DNA from: Fructobacillus broussonetiae
GTDB lineage: Bacteria; Bacillota; Bacilli; Lactobacillales; Lactobacillaceae
NCBI RefSeq assembly: GCF_018437275.1
Contig: NZ_JAAMFK010000003.1
Location: 62,001 to 126,000 of the forward strand
Reading direction: 5' to 3'
DNA length: 64,000 nt
Positions 48,589 through 56,457 of this stretch are shown in pieces. The first letter of the stretch is position 1; every line of letters starts with the position of its first letter. The notes below the pieces were generated by a model. That model ran no database searches and had not been told where the DNA came from. It worked only from the letters and a program-made list of their open reading frames with translations. The translations under genes and the position numbers were made by a program.

Positions 48589-49499
48589 TGGCTAGAAATT
48601 ATAGTAAGAAAGCCCGGCAACGTAGTTTTAGCGCAACCGTCACCGTACTCATCGTCATGGTGGCGGTTTTGTCGTTTCAACACTTTACGTCACCTGACAA
48701 CGGCCAAAAAGGAAATAACCAAGCAAACCAAGAAAAGGTTTGGAAGCAAAACCAAAAGGCAGATAAGAAACGGACCAACGTGCAAACCGTTTCTTCTTCC
48801 GACCAAGAACTCCTAAACATCAATTGGGACGGAACACTCGATGGTGACATCGTTCACCTGAACGACAACAAGGCCACTTTCTCAGATGCTGAACTGCACC
48901 AGACTTTCCCCGGTAACGGAAGCAAGTTAAACCCTACAGACGGCCTCGCCCTATCGCCCTTAGACGAACTTGGCCGTTCGCAACAAGGAAACTTCCTTGC
49001 CTCTAAGAAAGCCATGGACAAGGTCACAAAGCGTCCGAGCCAAATCGGTAAGAACGTCCGACCATCCGGCTGGAATCAAGGCGACCACTTCAACGGAACA
49101 GCCTGGGTCGGCGGAACGCACTCAAACCCACGCGTGAAACTAGGTGGAAGCGAACAAGCGTTGTGGAATAAGTCCCACATTGTTGGTTACCAGTTCTTCG
49201 GTATGCCGACGATGGTGACGGAAAACATGACGACTGGGACGCGTGTCGAAAATGCCTACCCTGGTCAACTTGTTCCGGAAGACGACATTCGCTATGCGCT
49301 AAAGGAACACCCAAACATCACCATTCGCGGCCAAGTAACGCCCGTTTATAACGGCAACGAACTCGTACCTCGCGGCGTGCACTACATGGCGAAATCAGTT
49401 GAAGACAACGGTCAAACGCTTGATTTGAACTACTGGATTTTCAACGTTCAACCCGGTGTTCAAATTGACTACAACACAGGTGCTTCAAAGATCAATTAA
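48588..49499 (+). CDS. Membrane-anchored DNA/RNA non-specific endonuclease
   Basis: A 303-residue protein with an N-terminal transmembrane segment (about 15-31), a Gln/Asn/Lys-rich linker, and a C-terminal non-specific nuclease domain of the EndA/NucA-like beta-beta-alpha-metal type. The DRGH-equivalent is NKSH with catalytic His197, followed by the conserved Asn-containing TENMTTGTRVEN. Such surface nucleases degrade extracellular DNA for nutrient use or during DNA uptake. It overlaps the ATPase gene by one base, so it is translationally coupled to the cystine transporter and falls under the cysteine attenuator. No cysteine residues. Confidence 0.85.
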   Translation: MARNYSKKARQRSFSATVTVLIVMVAVLSFQHFTSPDNGQKGNNQANQEKVWKQNQKADKKRTNVQTVSSSDQELLNINWDGTLDGDIVHLNDNKATFSDAELHQTFPGNGSKLNPTDGLALSPLDELGRSQQGNFLASKKAMDKVTKRPSQIGKNVRPSGWNQGDHFNGTAWVGGTHSNPRVKLGGSEQALWNKSHIVGYQFFGMPTMVTENMTTGTRVENAYPGQLVPEDDIRYALKEHPNITIRGQVTPVYNGNELVPRGVHYMAKSVEDNGQTLDLNYWIFNVQPGVQIDYNTGASKIN

Positions 49500-49510
49500 C
49501 ATATAAAAAG

Positions 49511-49549
49511 AAAAGAGGACTTCGAAATCAATCGAAGTCCTCTTTTTTT
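49511..49549 (+). terminator. Terminator of the cystine operon
   Basis: AAGAGGACTTCGA/TCGAAGTCCTCTT arms with a T-run. Confidence 0.9.
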
Positions 49550-49552
49550 GCA

Positions 49553-49579
49553 ATAAAAAAAACGACTACCAGAGTCGTT
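49553..49579 (-). terminator. Terminator of the tRNA-Leu gene
   Basis: AACGACT/AGTCGTT arms followed by a T-run on the minus strand. Confidence 0.8.
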
Positions 49580-49589
49580 CTCTCATGAA

Positions 49590-49673
49590 TGCCCTCGGTG
49601 GGAGTCGAACCCACACGGTGTTGCCACCACTGGATTTTGAGTCCAGCGCGTCTGCCAATTCCGCCACAAGGGC
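49590..49673 (-). tRNA. tRNA-Leu (anticodon CAA)
   Basis: A class II tRNA of 84 nt with a variable arm (TGGTGGCAACACCG region). Acceptor GCCCTTG pairs with CGAGGGC, the T-arm contains GGTTCGACTCC, and the anticodon stem-loop CTGGA-CTCAAAA-TCCAG gives CAA, reading UUG. CCA is not encoded. It is a solitary gene with its own promoter and terminator. Confidence 0.95.
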
Positions 49674-49700
49674 AGGCATGTTGTTTTTTTCAACTATATA

Positions 49701-49729
49701 AATATACCAAGGACGACCGTCCCTGTCAA
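49701..49729 (-). promoter_or_regulatory. Strong promoter of tRNA-Leu
   Basis: Minus-strand TTGACA (49729-49724) and TATATT (49706-49701) with 17-base spacing. Confidence 0.85.
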
Positions 49730-49777
49730 CAACATACCGAGAAATTGTTTAATTAATTTGCGGTGGCAAAAATAACC

Positions 49778-50077
49778 CTAGATTGGTTGCCTGGTCACGT
49801 GCTTCCCGTGGTCCATGGCACTGTCTAACAAGTCTGAAAGATGTTCATCCTTTAACATGTAATGCACTTGGCGCCCCGTTTTTTCAATCTGAACCACCTG
49901 TTCATCACGCAAACGACGCAATTGGTGCGACAAAACAGACTGCTCAATCTGCAGTTCTTCCCCAAGCTCATTCACTGTGTAGGCCCTATTTGACAACTTA
50001 TCTAAGATTGCGAGCCGTTTCTCTGATGCCAAAATCTTAAACAATTGTACTAATTCTGCTCTTGTAACTTTATCCAT
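49778..50077 (-). CDS. ArsR-family repressor with a CzrA-type metal site
   Basis: A 99-residue winged-helix regulator. The recognition region is VNELGEELQIEQSVLSHQLRRLRDE. The last helix shows D77-x-H79-x10-H90-x2-H93, the exact spacing of the zinc/cobalt-sensing alpha-5 site of CzrA. It lacks the cysteine site of ArsR/CadC. It probably derepresses a zinc efflux gene when zinc is high; the CDF exporter at 52.5-53.5 kb is a plausible target, but the two genes are not adjacent. Confidence 0.9.
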   Translation of the reverse strand: MDKVTRAELVQLFKILASEKRLAILDKLSNRAYTVNELGEELQIEQSVLSHQLRRLRDEQVVQIEKTGRQVHYMLKDEHLSDLLDSAMDHGKHVTRQPI

Positions 50078-50146
50078 ATTTTTATTATAGCAAAATATTC
50101 ACAAAGTTGTATAGTTGCATTCTAAATTTCGTTAGTTTTTTTAAAT

Positions 50147-50176
50147 AAAAAAAATACCGGACAATGTCCGGTACTT
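50147..50176 (-). terminator. Terminator of the mntH-uspA operon
   Basis: TACCGGACA/TGTCCGGTA arms with a T-run on the minus strand. Confidence 0.85.
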
Positions 50177-50189
50177 TCTTAAATCTAAA

Positions 50190-50651
50190 TTAGTCTTGAA
50201 CAACCAATACAGAAATCTTTGCGTTACGTGCAATGTAAGCAGCTTGTGATCCGATTGAACCCCAGAAGCCTTCACGTGAGTGAGCACCAACAACGATAAG
50301 GTCAGCGTTCACTTCAGGCGCAATGTTTTCAACCAATGCTTCTCCAGCCTTAACGCTGTCGTCAAACACAGTTTCAACTTGCTTAACGCCTTGTTCTTCA
50401 GCGTAAGCCTTGTACTTGTTCAAGTTCTTTTCGATTTCAACACGCTTTTCCTTGATGACATCAAGGTGCAATGCTGAGATAGCTGACAAGTCACCCATTT
50501 CCAAGATAGAAGCGATAATCAACTTTGAGTCGTCTTCGCGAGCTTGGTGAATGGCGTTTGCCAAGGCGTTGTAACCTTGTTCAGATTCATCAACACCGAC
50601 CAAAATAGTCTTAAACTGCTTTGGTGTTACGTTTAATTTCAATTCAGCCAT
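50190..50651 (-). CDS. Universal stress protein (UspA family)
   Basis: A 153-residue UspA-fold protein. The start strand ILVGVDESEQGYNAL and the C-terminal ATP-loop region VVGAHSREGFWGSIGSQAAYIARNAKISVLVV (G-x2-x-G-x9-G(S/Q)-like) suggest nucleotide binding. Its role is stress related by family. AGGAGG precedes the ATG. It lies 21 bases after mntH with no terminator between, so it is co-transcribed with the manganese transporter. Confidence 0.92.
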   Translation of the reverse strand: MAELKLNVTPKQFKTILVGVDESEQGYNALANAIHQAREDDSKLIIASILEMGDLSAISALHLDVIKEKRVEIEKNLNKYKAYAEEQGVKQVETVFDDSVKAGEALVENIAPEVNADLIVVGAHSREGFWGSIGSQAAYIARNAKISVLVVQD

Positions 50652-50672
50652 GATAGCCTCCTAATTACTTTC

Positions 50673-52055
50673 TTATCCTGCGAAGGTGTTCCAAATAAGG
50701 AATACGTTGATCAAAGTCAATGCAACGAATGACAACCATCCAGCCCACTTAACCCATGCTGAGTTAGCGTAAGGACCCATAATCTCCTTAGATGAAGTAA
50801 AGTAAATCAATGGTGCCATTGAGAATGGCAAGGCAATTGACAAGAATACCTGAGTTGATTCAATCAAGTCATCCATTTGTGCTTCGTTACCACCATAGAT
50901 AATCGCGATGATCAAAACTGGCGTGATAGCGATACCACGAGTAATCACACGACGAAGCCACATTGGGATACGGAAGTGCAAGAAACCTTCCATGATGATT
51001 TCACCGGTAAGCGTACCAGTGATCGTTGAGTTCTGACCAGAAGCTAACAAAGCAACGGCGAACAACGTTGACAATACAGGTGAAGCGATTGCTCCAGCAA
51101 TGTTCTTGTCGTTCAATGCGTCGTACAATTGGTGGAATCCTGACAATTCTTGGGCGTGACCGAAGAACAAAGCAGCACCAACAATCAACAACATTGAGTT
51201 GATGAAGAAGGCCAAAGTCAATTGGATGTTTGAATCCCAAGTCATCAACTTAACGGCTTCCTTCACTTCTGCAGGATTGTCATGGTTAACCTTACGAGTT
51301 TGTGCAATTGATGAGTGCAAGTAAAGGTTGTGAGGCATAACCGTGGCACCAATGATACCAGCAGTCAAGAACAATGGGTTGTCCAAACCTTCTGCAGCCT
51401 TCAATGACATCGTTTGTGGACGAGGTACGTAGTTACCCATCACAGCTGCCCAGTCAGGCTTTGACAAAATTGTCAAGTAAACAAAGACAACCAAGATGGT
51501 GATGATAAAGGTCATAACGATTGCTTCGATCTTACGGAATCCGAACTTCATCAAAAGAAGAAGGATGATAACGTCGAAGGCAGTCAAGAAGACCGTGACC
51601 AACAATGGCCAACCGAAAAGCAATGACAAGGCAATGGCACCACCGACAACTTCCGCGATATCCGTTGCAATCAAAGCTAATTCAGTCATGATCCAGAGTG
51701 CGTAACGTCCGAACTTGTTCGTACGGTTACCCGTTGCTTGGGCCAAATCTTCTTGCTTAACAATACCAAGCTTTCCAGCCATGTACTGCAAAAGCATGGC
51801 GATCAATGATGAGATCAAGATGATTGAAAGCAACAAGTAGTGGTATCCAGCACCACCGGCAATTGATGTAACCCAGTTACCTGGATCCATGTAACCAACG
51901 GCAACCAAGGCCCCTGGTCCTGAGAAGGCAAAGAGACGACGCCAGAATGACGCGTTCTTTGGCACTTCGATACTTCCGTTCACTTCTTCAAGTGACTTAC
52001 CACCCGTGTGCTCAATCAATGAGCGGTGGCTCTTTTCGTTCATGGAATTGTCCAT
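50673..52055 (-). CDS. mntH: Nramp-family manganese transporter
   Basis: A 460-residue proton-coupled divalent metal transporter with 11 helices. Metal-binding motifs are DPGN in helix 1 (GYMDPGNWVTS) and MPH in helix 6 (ATVMPHNLYLHS). Lactic acid bacteria rely on MntH for high manganese. The ATG at 52055 follows AGGAGA by 8 bases; longer readings are not supported. The transcript has an unusually long leader with nested hairpins. Confidence 0.95.
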   Translation of the reverse strand: MDNSMNEKSHRSLIEHTGGKSLEEVNGSIEVPKNASFWRRLFAFSGPGALVAVGYMDPGNWVTSIAGGAGYHYLLLSIILISSLIAMLLQYMAGKLGIVKQEDLAQATGNRTNKFGRYALWIMTELALIATDIAEVVGGAIALSLLFGWPLLVTVFLTAFDVIILLLLMKFGFRKIEAIVMTFIITILVVFVYLTILSKPDWAAVMGNYVPRPQTMSLKAAEGLDNPLFLTAGIIGATVMPHNLYLHSSIAQTRKVNHDNPAEVKEAVKLMTWDSNIQLTLAFFINSMLLIVGAALFFGHAQELSGFHQLYDALNDKNIAGAIASPVLSTLFAVALLASGQNSTITGTLTGEIIMEGFLHFRIPMWLRRVITRGIAITPVLIIAIIYGGNEAQMDDLIESTQVFLSIALPFSMAPLIYFTSSKEIMGPYANSAWVKWAGWLSFVALTLINVFLIWNTFAG

Positions 52056-52289
52056 AACTATGTCTCCTTTGGGATTTCTCCTCAGGAGGCCGATTGAAAA
52101 AATACGCATAAAAAAGTTCTCAAGCAAAAAAGGCCGGACGAATCCCTAACCAATTGCTCGATTATTCTAATCTAGAAAAGTACACTCTTTACAACGCTAA
52201 ATAATTTTCATAAAGGATTTCATTCAACTTGGTTGTTGAAAGCTTATGAAAGCTACTTAACTCAATGGCTCTTCCTAAGTCTATTCTCA
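52056..52289 (-). promoter_or_regulatory. Long structured 5' leader of mntH
   Basis: About 230 bases separate the predicted start point from the mntH ATG. Nested inverted repeats TTTCATAA/TTATGAAA (52206-52213/52244-52251) and TTCAAC/GTTGAA (52223-52228/52235-52240) form one element. Nearer the gene there is a GGCC-T6 tract at 52129-52138 and a CCTCCTGAGGAG stem. The yybP-ykoY manganese-riboswitch core is not recognisable. Confidence 0.45.
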
Positions 52290-52317
52290 ATATTACACGA
52301 GGATTTTCGGAGGTCAA
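52290..52317 (-). promoter_or_regulatory. Promoter of mntH-uspA
   Basis: Minus-strand TTGACC (52317-52312) and TAATAT (52295-52290) with 16-base spacing. Confidence 0.7.
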
Positions 52318-52363
52318 GCGTTATTTTTGTAACAAATTACATGTTTTGTCTAACTTTTAAAGC

Positions 52364-52397
52364 AAAAAGGCTTGGTAGCAACGACCAAGCCTTTTTT
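52364..52397 (-). terminator. Terminator of the CDF efflux gene
   Basis: AAGGCTTGGT/ACCAAGCCTT arms with T-runs, about 95 bases after the stop. Confidence 0.8.
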
Positions 52398-52489
52398 ATG
52401 ATTTAATCTTAATTTAATTTATTTTTTAAATATTTGAACTAAAACCAGAACCATTCTAAACAAATGATATTTATTCGTATTTATTATGG

Positions 52490-53485
52490 TTAAATAGCAT
52501 TACAATTTTCATTGTTTTTTTCTGCTTCAACTTGAATGGTGACGTGGTTAATCTCAAAATCATTCTTCAGCGTGTTTTCGATTTCGTCTAATAACTTTTG
52601 TCCGTGAGCTTGATTCAAGACATCCTTTTCAAAAGTCAGGTGAACGGTCAGCGCCGTTTCAGTTGTGGACAACGGCCAGATATGCAAATCGTGAAGGGCG
52701 ATGACACCGGTCTTTGTTGCCAAATAGTTATAAATGGCATCCGCATCGATGGCATCAGGCACGCCGTTGATGGCAAGCGTGACCGTTTCCTTCATGACGG
52801 GCCATGCTGATAAGATAATGACCACACCAATAATCAAGGATACGATTGGATCAATGATTTGAATGCCCGTCATCTTGATCAACCAACCAGCGATAATCAC
52901 ACCGATTGAAACGGCAGCATCTGACAGCAAGTGCAAGTATGCCGTCTTCGCGTTTAAGTCCTGATCATGGTGGTGCCCGTGTTCGTCTGGAACACCGGAC
53001 GCCTTAAACAAAGCGGCCGTGGATAGGTTAACAAAGATACCAATCGTAGCAACGATGGTAATCATCATACCGTTCGTCTGGACGTCTCCCGGGTTAAACA
53101 GGTTGTGGAAACCTTCGACAAAGATTGTTCCAACTGCAAAAATCAGTAAAACCGTATTGAAAATGGATGCCAAGATTGAGACATTATGCCAACCATACGT
53201 CTTGTTTTTTGTGGCTTGAATCCCGAAAACTAAAACGGCTAACCAAGCGATGACGAGTGACAAAACGTCTGATAAGTTGTGGAAGGCATCGGCGAACAAT
53301 GCGGTTGAATTCGCCAACTTCGAAAAGACCAGCTCGGACAAAACGAAGATGAGGTTCAAGGAAATCCCCACCAAGTATGGCCGTTGTGCCATTTGTCCGG
53401 TTTGATGCACGTGTTCGTGCCCTTCTTCAGCTCTACTTCTTGTTGAGGAGTCTTGTGAATGAGACTTCTCTTCTTGTTTCGACAT
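52490..53485 (-). CDS. Cation diffusion facilitator (CzcD/ZitB-like)
   Basis: A 331-residue zinc/cobalt exporter with six helices. Transport-site motifs are FADAFHNLSD in helix 2 and LHLLSDAAVS in helix 5 (HxxxD twice). His-rich segments at the N-terminus (HEHVHQ) and in the loop between helices 4 and 5 (DEHGHHHDQD) probably bind metal, and a cytoplasmic ferredoxin-like domain follows from about residue 230. It exports Zn in exchange for protons by family precedent. AGGAGG precedes the ATG. Confidence 0.92.
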   Translation of the reverse strand: MSKQEEKSHSQDSSTRSRAEEGHEHVHQTGQMAQRPYLVGISLNLIFVLSELVFSKLANSTALFADAFHNLSDVLSLVIAWLAVLVFGIQATKNKTYGWHNVSILASIFNTVLLIFAVGTIFVEGFHNLFNPGDVQTNGMMITIVATIGIFVNLSTAALFKASGVPDEHGHHHDQDLNAKTAYLHLLSDAAVSIGVIIAGWLIKMTGIQIIDPIVSLIIGVVIILSAWPVMKETVTLAINGVPDAIDADAIYNYLATKTGVIALHDLHIWPLSTTETALTVHLTFEKDVLNQAHGQKLLDEIENTLKNDFEINHVTIQVEAEKNNENCNAI

Positions 53486-53523
53486 GTTTTCTTCCTCCTT
53501 TTTGTATCATACCTTTTTTCTAA

Positions 53524-53546
53524 ATAAAAAAAAGCCTTTCGGCTTA
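53524..53546 (-). terminator. Terminator of the sirtuin gene
   Basis: AAGCC-GAAA-GGCTT on the minus strand with eight T; the stem begins at the stop codon. Confidence 0.7.
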
Positions 53547-54251
53547 ATTTTTTAATTCACTGAAGAAGTCACCGGCGTCCGTGACGATTTGTTCGACTCC
53601 TGAAAGCGAATCCAATTCGACTTTGTTAACGGAGAAAACGGGCACGGATGGATTGGCGTATTCAAGCAAACCAGCAAACGGGTAAACCTTGAAAGAGGTC
53701 CCGACGACACAAACTAAATCAGACTGTCGCATCCATTGAATGGCCTCATCCACACGGAATGGCATTTCCCCGTAGAAGGTAATGGCGGGACGGATTTTAG
53801 CACCGTCAGCATCGCGGTATAAGGAGTGTTGATACTCAGCTAACGTCTCTTTTTTGCCATCCTTTGGCGTGTAGAGATTGTATAAGGAACCGTGAAAACG
53901 AATCAACTGATCATCATTTAAACCAGCTTGGACGTCTAAGTCATCGATGTTTTGTGTGATAACTTTGGCCCGTCCAGACTTGGCAAACGCGGCCATTTTT
54001 TTGTGGACAACATTTGCCTTTGCTTCAGGGAAATACAGGTTTTTTTGCATAAAATCGTACTGAATCTCAGGAATCTGATCAAAAGCTTGATCTGACAACA
54101 AGTATTCTGGCGCGTAGTCCAGGCCTTGATAGACCCCAGTTTTCGAACGATAGTCCGGGATACCGGAAAGCGTTGAAACCCCCGCTCCAGTCAAAAAGAC
54201 AATGTTTTTCGCCTTGTCAAAGGCTTCTTGTACGCTTTGCTCGACAACCAT
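53544..54251 (-). CDS. Sir2-family NAD-dependent deacylase without zinc cysteines
   Basis: A 235-residue sirtuin. The NAD-binding motif GAGVSTLSGIPDYRS starts at 22, TQNIDDL at 99-105 contains Asn101 and Asp103, and the catalytic base is His120 in RFHGSL. The zinc ribbon, normally two CxxC pairs after this His, is replaced by YTPKDGKKETLAEYQHSLYRDADGAK with no cysteine. Zinc-less sirtuins include ADP-ribosylating SirTM types and a group in Lactobacillales; substrate is unknown. GGAGGG precedes the ATG at 54251. It ends an operon with mvaA. Confidence 0.85.
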   Translation of the reverse strand: MVVEQSVQEAFDKAKNIVFLTGAGVSTLSGIPDYRSKTGVYQGLDYAPEYLLSDQAFDQIPEIQYDFMQKNLYFPEAKANVVHKKMAAFAKSGRAKVITQNIDDLDVQAGLNDDQLIRFHGSLYNLYTPKDGKKETLAEYQHSLYRDADGAKIRPAITFYGEMPFRVDEAIQWMRQSDLVCVVGTSFKVYPFAGLLEYANPSVPVFSVNKVELDSLSGVEQIVTDAGDFFSELKN

Positions 54252-54269
54252 TAATTCCCTCCTCATTCC

Positions 54270-55241
54270 TTACTTCCGCAAAATGTATGGCAACGCCAAC
54301 TTTTCAAGTAATTCTCGGACAGGAAGTTCGTAGAGTTCCTTGAAGAACTGTGGACGGTCGTCCGGGTTCTTCGGTGGCGCGATAACGAAGGTGTTTTGCT
54401 GATCTTGCTTTCCCAACCCAACGTAGGCCTTTTCCTTAGAGGCAAAATCATTCATTTCAGAGTGGAAGACCTCAAAGAGATTCTTCACGGGACCGTTCAA
54501 CTGACGTTCTGATAATACAGGAGTCAACGTGACATACTGCTTTGCGTTAACAACTGGCAATTCTGCCTTCACGAGGATTTCATCGAGTCCAGCAAACACT
54601 CGAACAACAGCCTTTCGAATGGAACGTGAATCCTTCAGGTCTGCGGATACGATGGGATCAGCCAAGGCTTTTGCAGCTGCAAAAGCTTTTGGATAAGTCT
54701 TTTGATTCTGGCTATCCATTTTCTTAGCTAGATCCTTTAAGCCATGCTTCTTCATGGTCGTCGTAAAGACGGCAGCGTCAAGCATCGTTAGGATACGGAA
54801 GAGGTGTTGCTTATCAACATCGTCTTCTTCTGGATCCAATTCGTCATCGATACCCGCTTGGTAAGCATTGGCGGCACTTTCAGTCATCAGTCCCTGCTTT
54901 GCCAATTCATTAAATGAGATGGCGTGAAGAACCGAACGGTGCAAACGCGTCGCGATGTTAACCAACTGCGCGTCCAACCCTTCGTCTTCAAAAGTTAAAC
55001 CGAAGAAAATTTGTGGCACGATACCGTTCAATGACAAAAGCAAACGAACAAGTTCGTCCCCGATAACGAAGTCTGCTTCGGTCTTATCCGGCACTTCAAC
55101 TAGCAAACGATCAGCCAAACTTGACTGCTTTGCCCGGTCCAAACGCATCGTTTTGTCTTCTTCATTTCCAACTCGAACCATAACAGTTCCAGGGAAAGTT
55201 TGATTCACTTGCTCTAATAAAGTTTCAATTTTGGGTGTCAT
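54270..55241 (-). CDS. IpaB/EvcA-like protein of unknown function
   Basis: A 323-residue soluble protein without signal peptide or helices for membrane insertion, mostly alpha-helical. Proteins next to mvaA in lactic acid bacteria with this profile are commonly named IpaB/EvcA family, a name that does not indicate a secretion effector role here. Features: an N-terminal alpha/beta region with repeated DEG/LDAQLV, an acidic DDELDPEEDDVDK stretch (about 132-144) and a Lys/Ala-rich helix. The ATG at 55241 overlaps the mvaA stop by 17 bases. The position within a mvaA operon suggests a linked but unknown function. Confidence 0.7.
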   Translation of the reverse strand: MTPKIETLLEQVNQTFPGTVMVRVGNEEDKTMRLDRAKQSSLADRLLVEVPDKTEADFVIGDELVRLLLSLNGIVPQIFFGLTFEDEGLDAQLVNIATRLHRSVLHAISFNELAKQGLMTESAANAYQAGIDDELDPEEDDVDKQHLFRILTMLDAAVFTTTMKKHGLKDLAKKMDSQNQKTYPKAFAAAKALADPIVSADLKDSRSIRKAVVRVFAGLDEILVKAELPVVNAKQYVTLTPVLSERQLNGPVKNLFEVFHSEMNDFASKEKAYVGLGKQDQQNTFVIAPPKNPDDRPQFFKELYELPVRELLEKLALPYILRK

Positions 55242-56457
55242 TTTCAATCGCTCCTAAAATGTCTTCTGCCGTTTTTTGATCAATACGCGGGCTCTTAATT
55301 AAGCGATTCGCAACGGTTTGTATATCAGCCCCTGAAGCCCCTGCTTGAACCGCTAGTGTTCTTGCTTGCATCTTCATGTGTCCGGCTTGAATGCCTCGAC
55401 CTGAGACGGCCTTCAAAGCGGCCAAATTGTTTGCTAATCCCGTGGCGAGCATGACGCTTTTCAGTTCTTCCACCGTCGGATTCCCCAACAGTTCAAGGTT
55501 CTTTTTGGCCGTTGGCAGAGCAGCAATCGCCCCACCAAGAACACCGATGTTTAAAGGCATTTCAATTTTTCCAACCAACGTTTCGGCCGTTTCGTCAACC
55601 ATCCACTTTGAAAGTGAACGGTACTTCCCGTCGCGTGAAGCGTAAGCATGGCCGGCTGCTTCGACGGCGCGGTAATCGTTTCCGGTCGCAAGGACAACGG
55701 CCGCTAAACCGTTAAAGATTCCTTTGTTCTCCGTCACGGCACGATCAGGGCTTACTTGGCCAAAAGTCGAAAGCGCGCTTATCTTTTTTGCTGCTTCTAA
55801 ACCACCAACAGCGGCCACGGGAAGTTTGGTTTCGACCGATACAACGGCGTCGTGTCCGGCGTTTGTGAGAATGGCGCCGACGATGTTTTTCTCATAGGAA
55901 GAAAAGAGCATCTTTACAGCCTCTAAAATCGTGTTCATGGCGTTTGCGCCCATCGCCTTACCAGTCTTTACCGTTAGGTTTAAAACAGCACGATGGTCCG
56001 TCAAATCTTCCAATTGAACAGCCTCTAATCCATCACCGCGCGAAACCATCGAAGGTTTAGCCTCTTTAGCAGCTTGGAAAATATCGTCGACATGATCAAC
56101 CACAAAACGATTCAACTCTTCATAATCTACATGATCAAATAGAATTTGCCCACCCAAAACAGGCTCGCCAACTTGGGTAGTTATAAAAGCACTTCCTAGG
56201 TTAGTGATGGAAGCACCATTATTTGCAGCCGCAATCACAGAAGGTTCTTCTGTCACCATTGGCACTTGGTATACTTGGCCATCCACTTGAAGATTTCGAA
56301 GGATTCCTTCAGGAAGACGGTAATCCGTCACGTAGTTTTCAATTAACTGTTCGGAATCTTTACTCTGATTACAAGCATAAAAAGCCTTGATTGATTCATC
56401 TAATCCAAGAGCTTCAAGGCGTTCTTCTGCTGTTAATTGGTAAAACTTCTTGTTCAT
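55225..56457 (-). CDS. mvaA: Hydroxymethylglutaryl-CoA reductase, class II
   Basis: A 410-residue mevalonate-pathway enzyme. The catalytic residues are Glu70/71 (TEEPSVIA), Lys245 (TENKGIF), Asp261 (ATGND) and His360 (QAGHMKM). It produces mevalonate from HMG-CoA for isoprenoid and undecaprenyl-phosphate synthesis. It overlaps ppx by 4 bases (ATGA) and is followed by the IpaB/EvcA-like and sirtuin genes in the same operon. Confidence 0.95.
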   Translation of the reverse strand: MNKKFYQLTAEERLEALGLDESIKAFYACNQSKDSEQLIENYVTDYRLPEGILRNLQVDGQVYQVPMVTEEPSVIAAANNGASITNLGSAFITTQVGEPVLGGQILFDHVDYEELNRFVVDHVDDIFQAAKEAKPSMVSRGDGLEAVQLEDLTDHRAVLNLTVKTGKAMGANAMNTILEAVKMLFSSYEKNIVGAILTNAGHDAVVSVETKLPVAAVGGLEAAKKISALSTFGQVSPDRAVTENKGIFNGLAAVVLATGNDYRAVEAAGHAYASRDGKYRSLSKWMVDETAETLVGKIEMPLNIGVLGGAIAALPTAKKNLELLGNPTVEELKSVMLATGLANNLAALKAVSGRGIQAGHMKMQARTLAVQAGASGADIQTVANRLIKSPRIDQKTAEDILGAIENDTQN

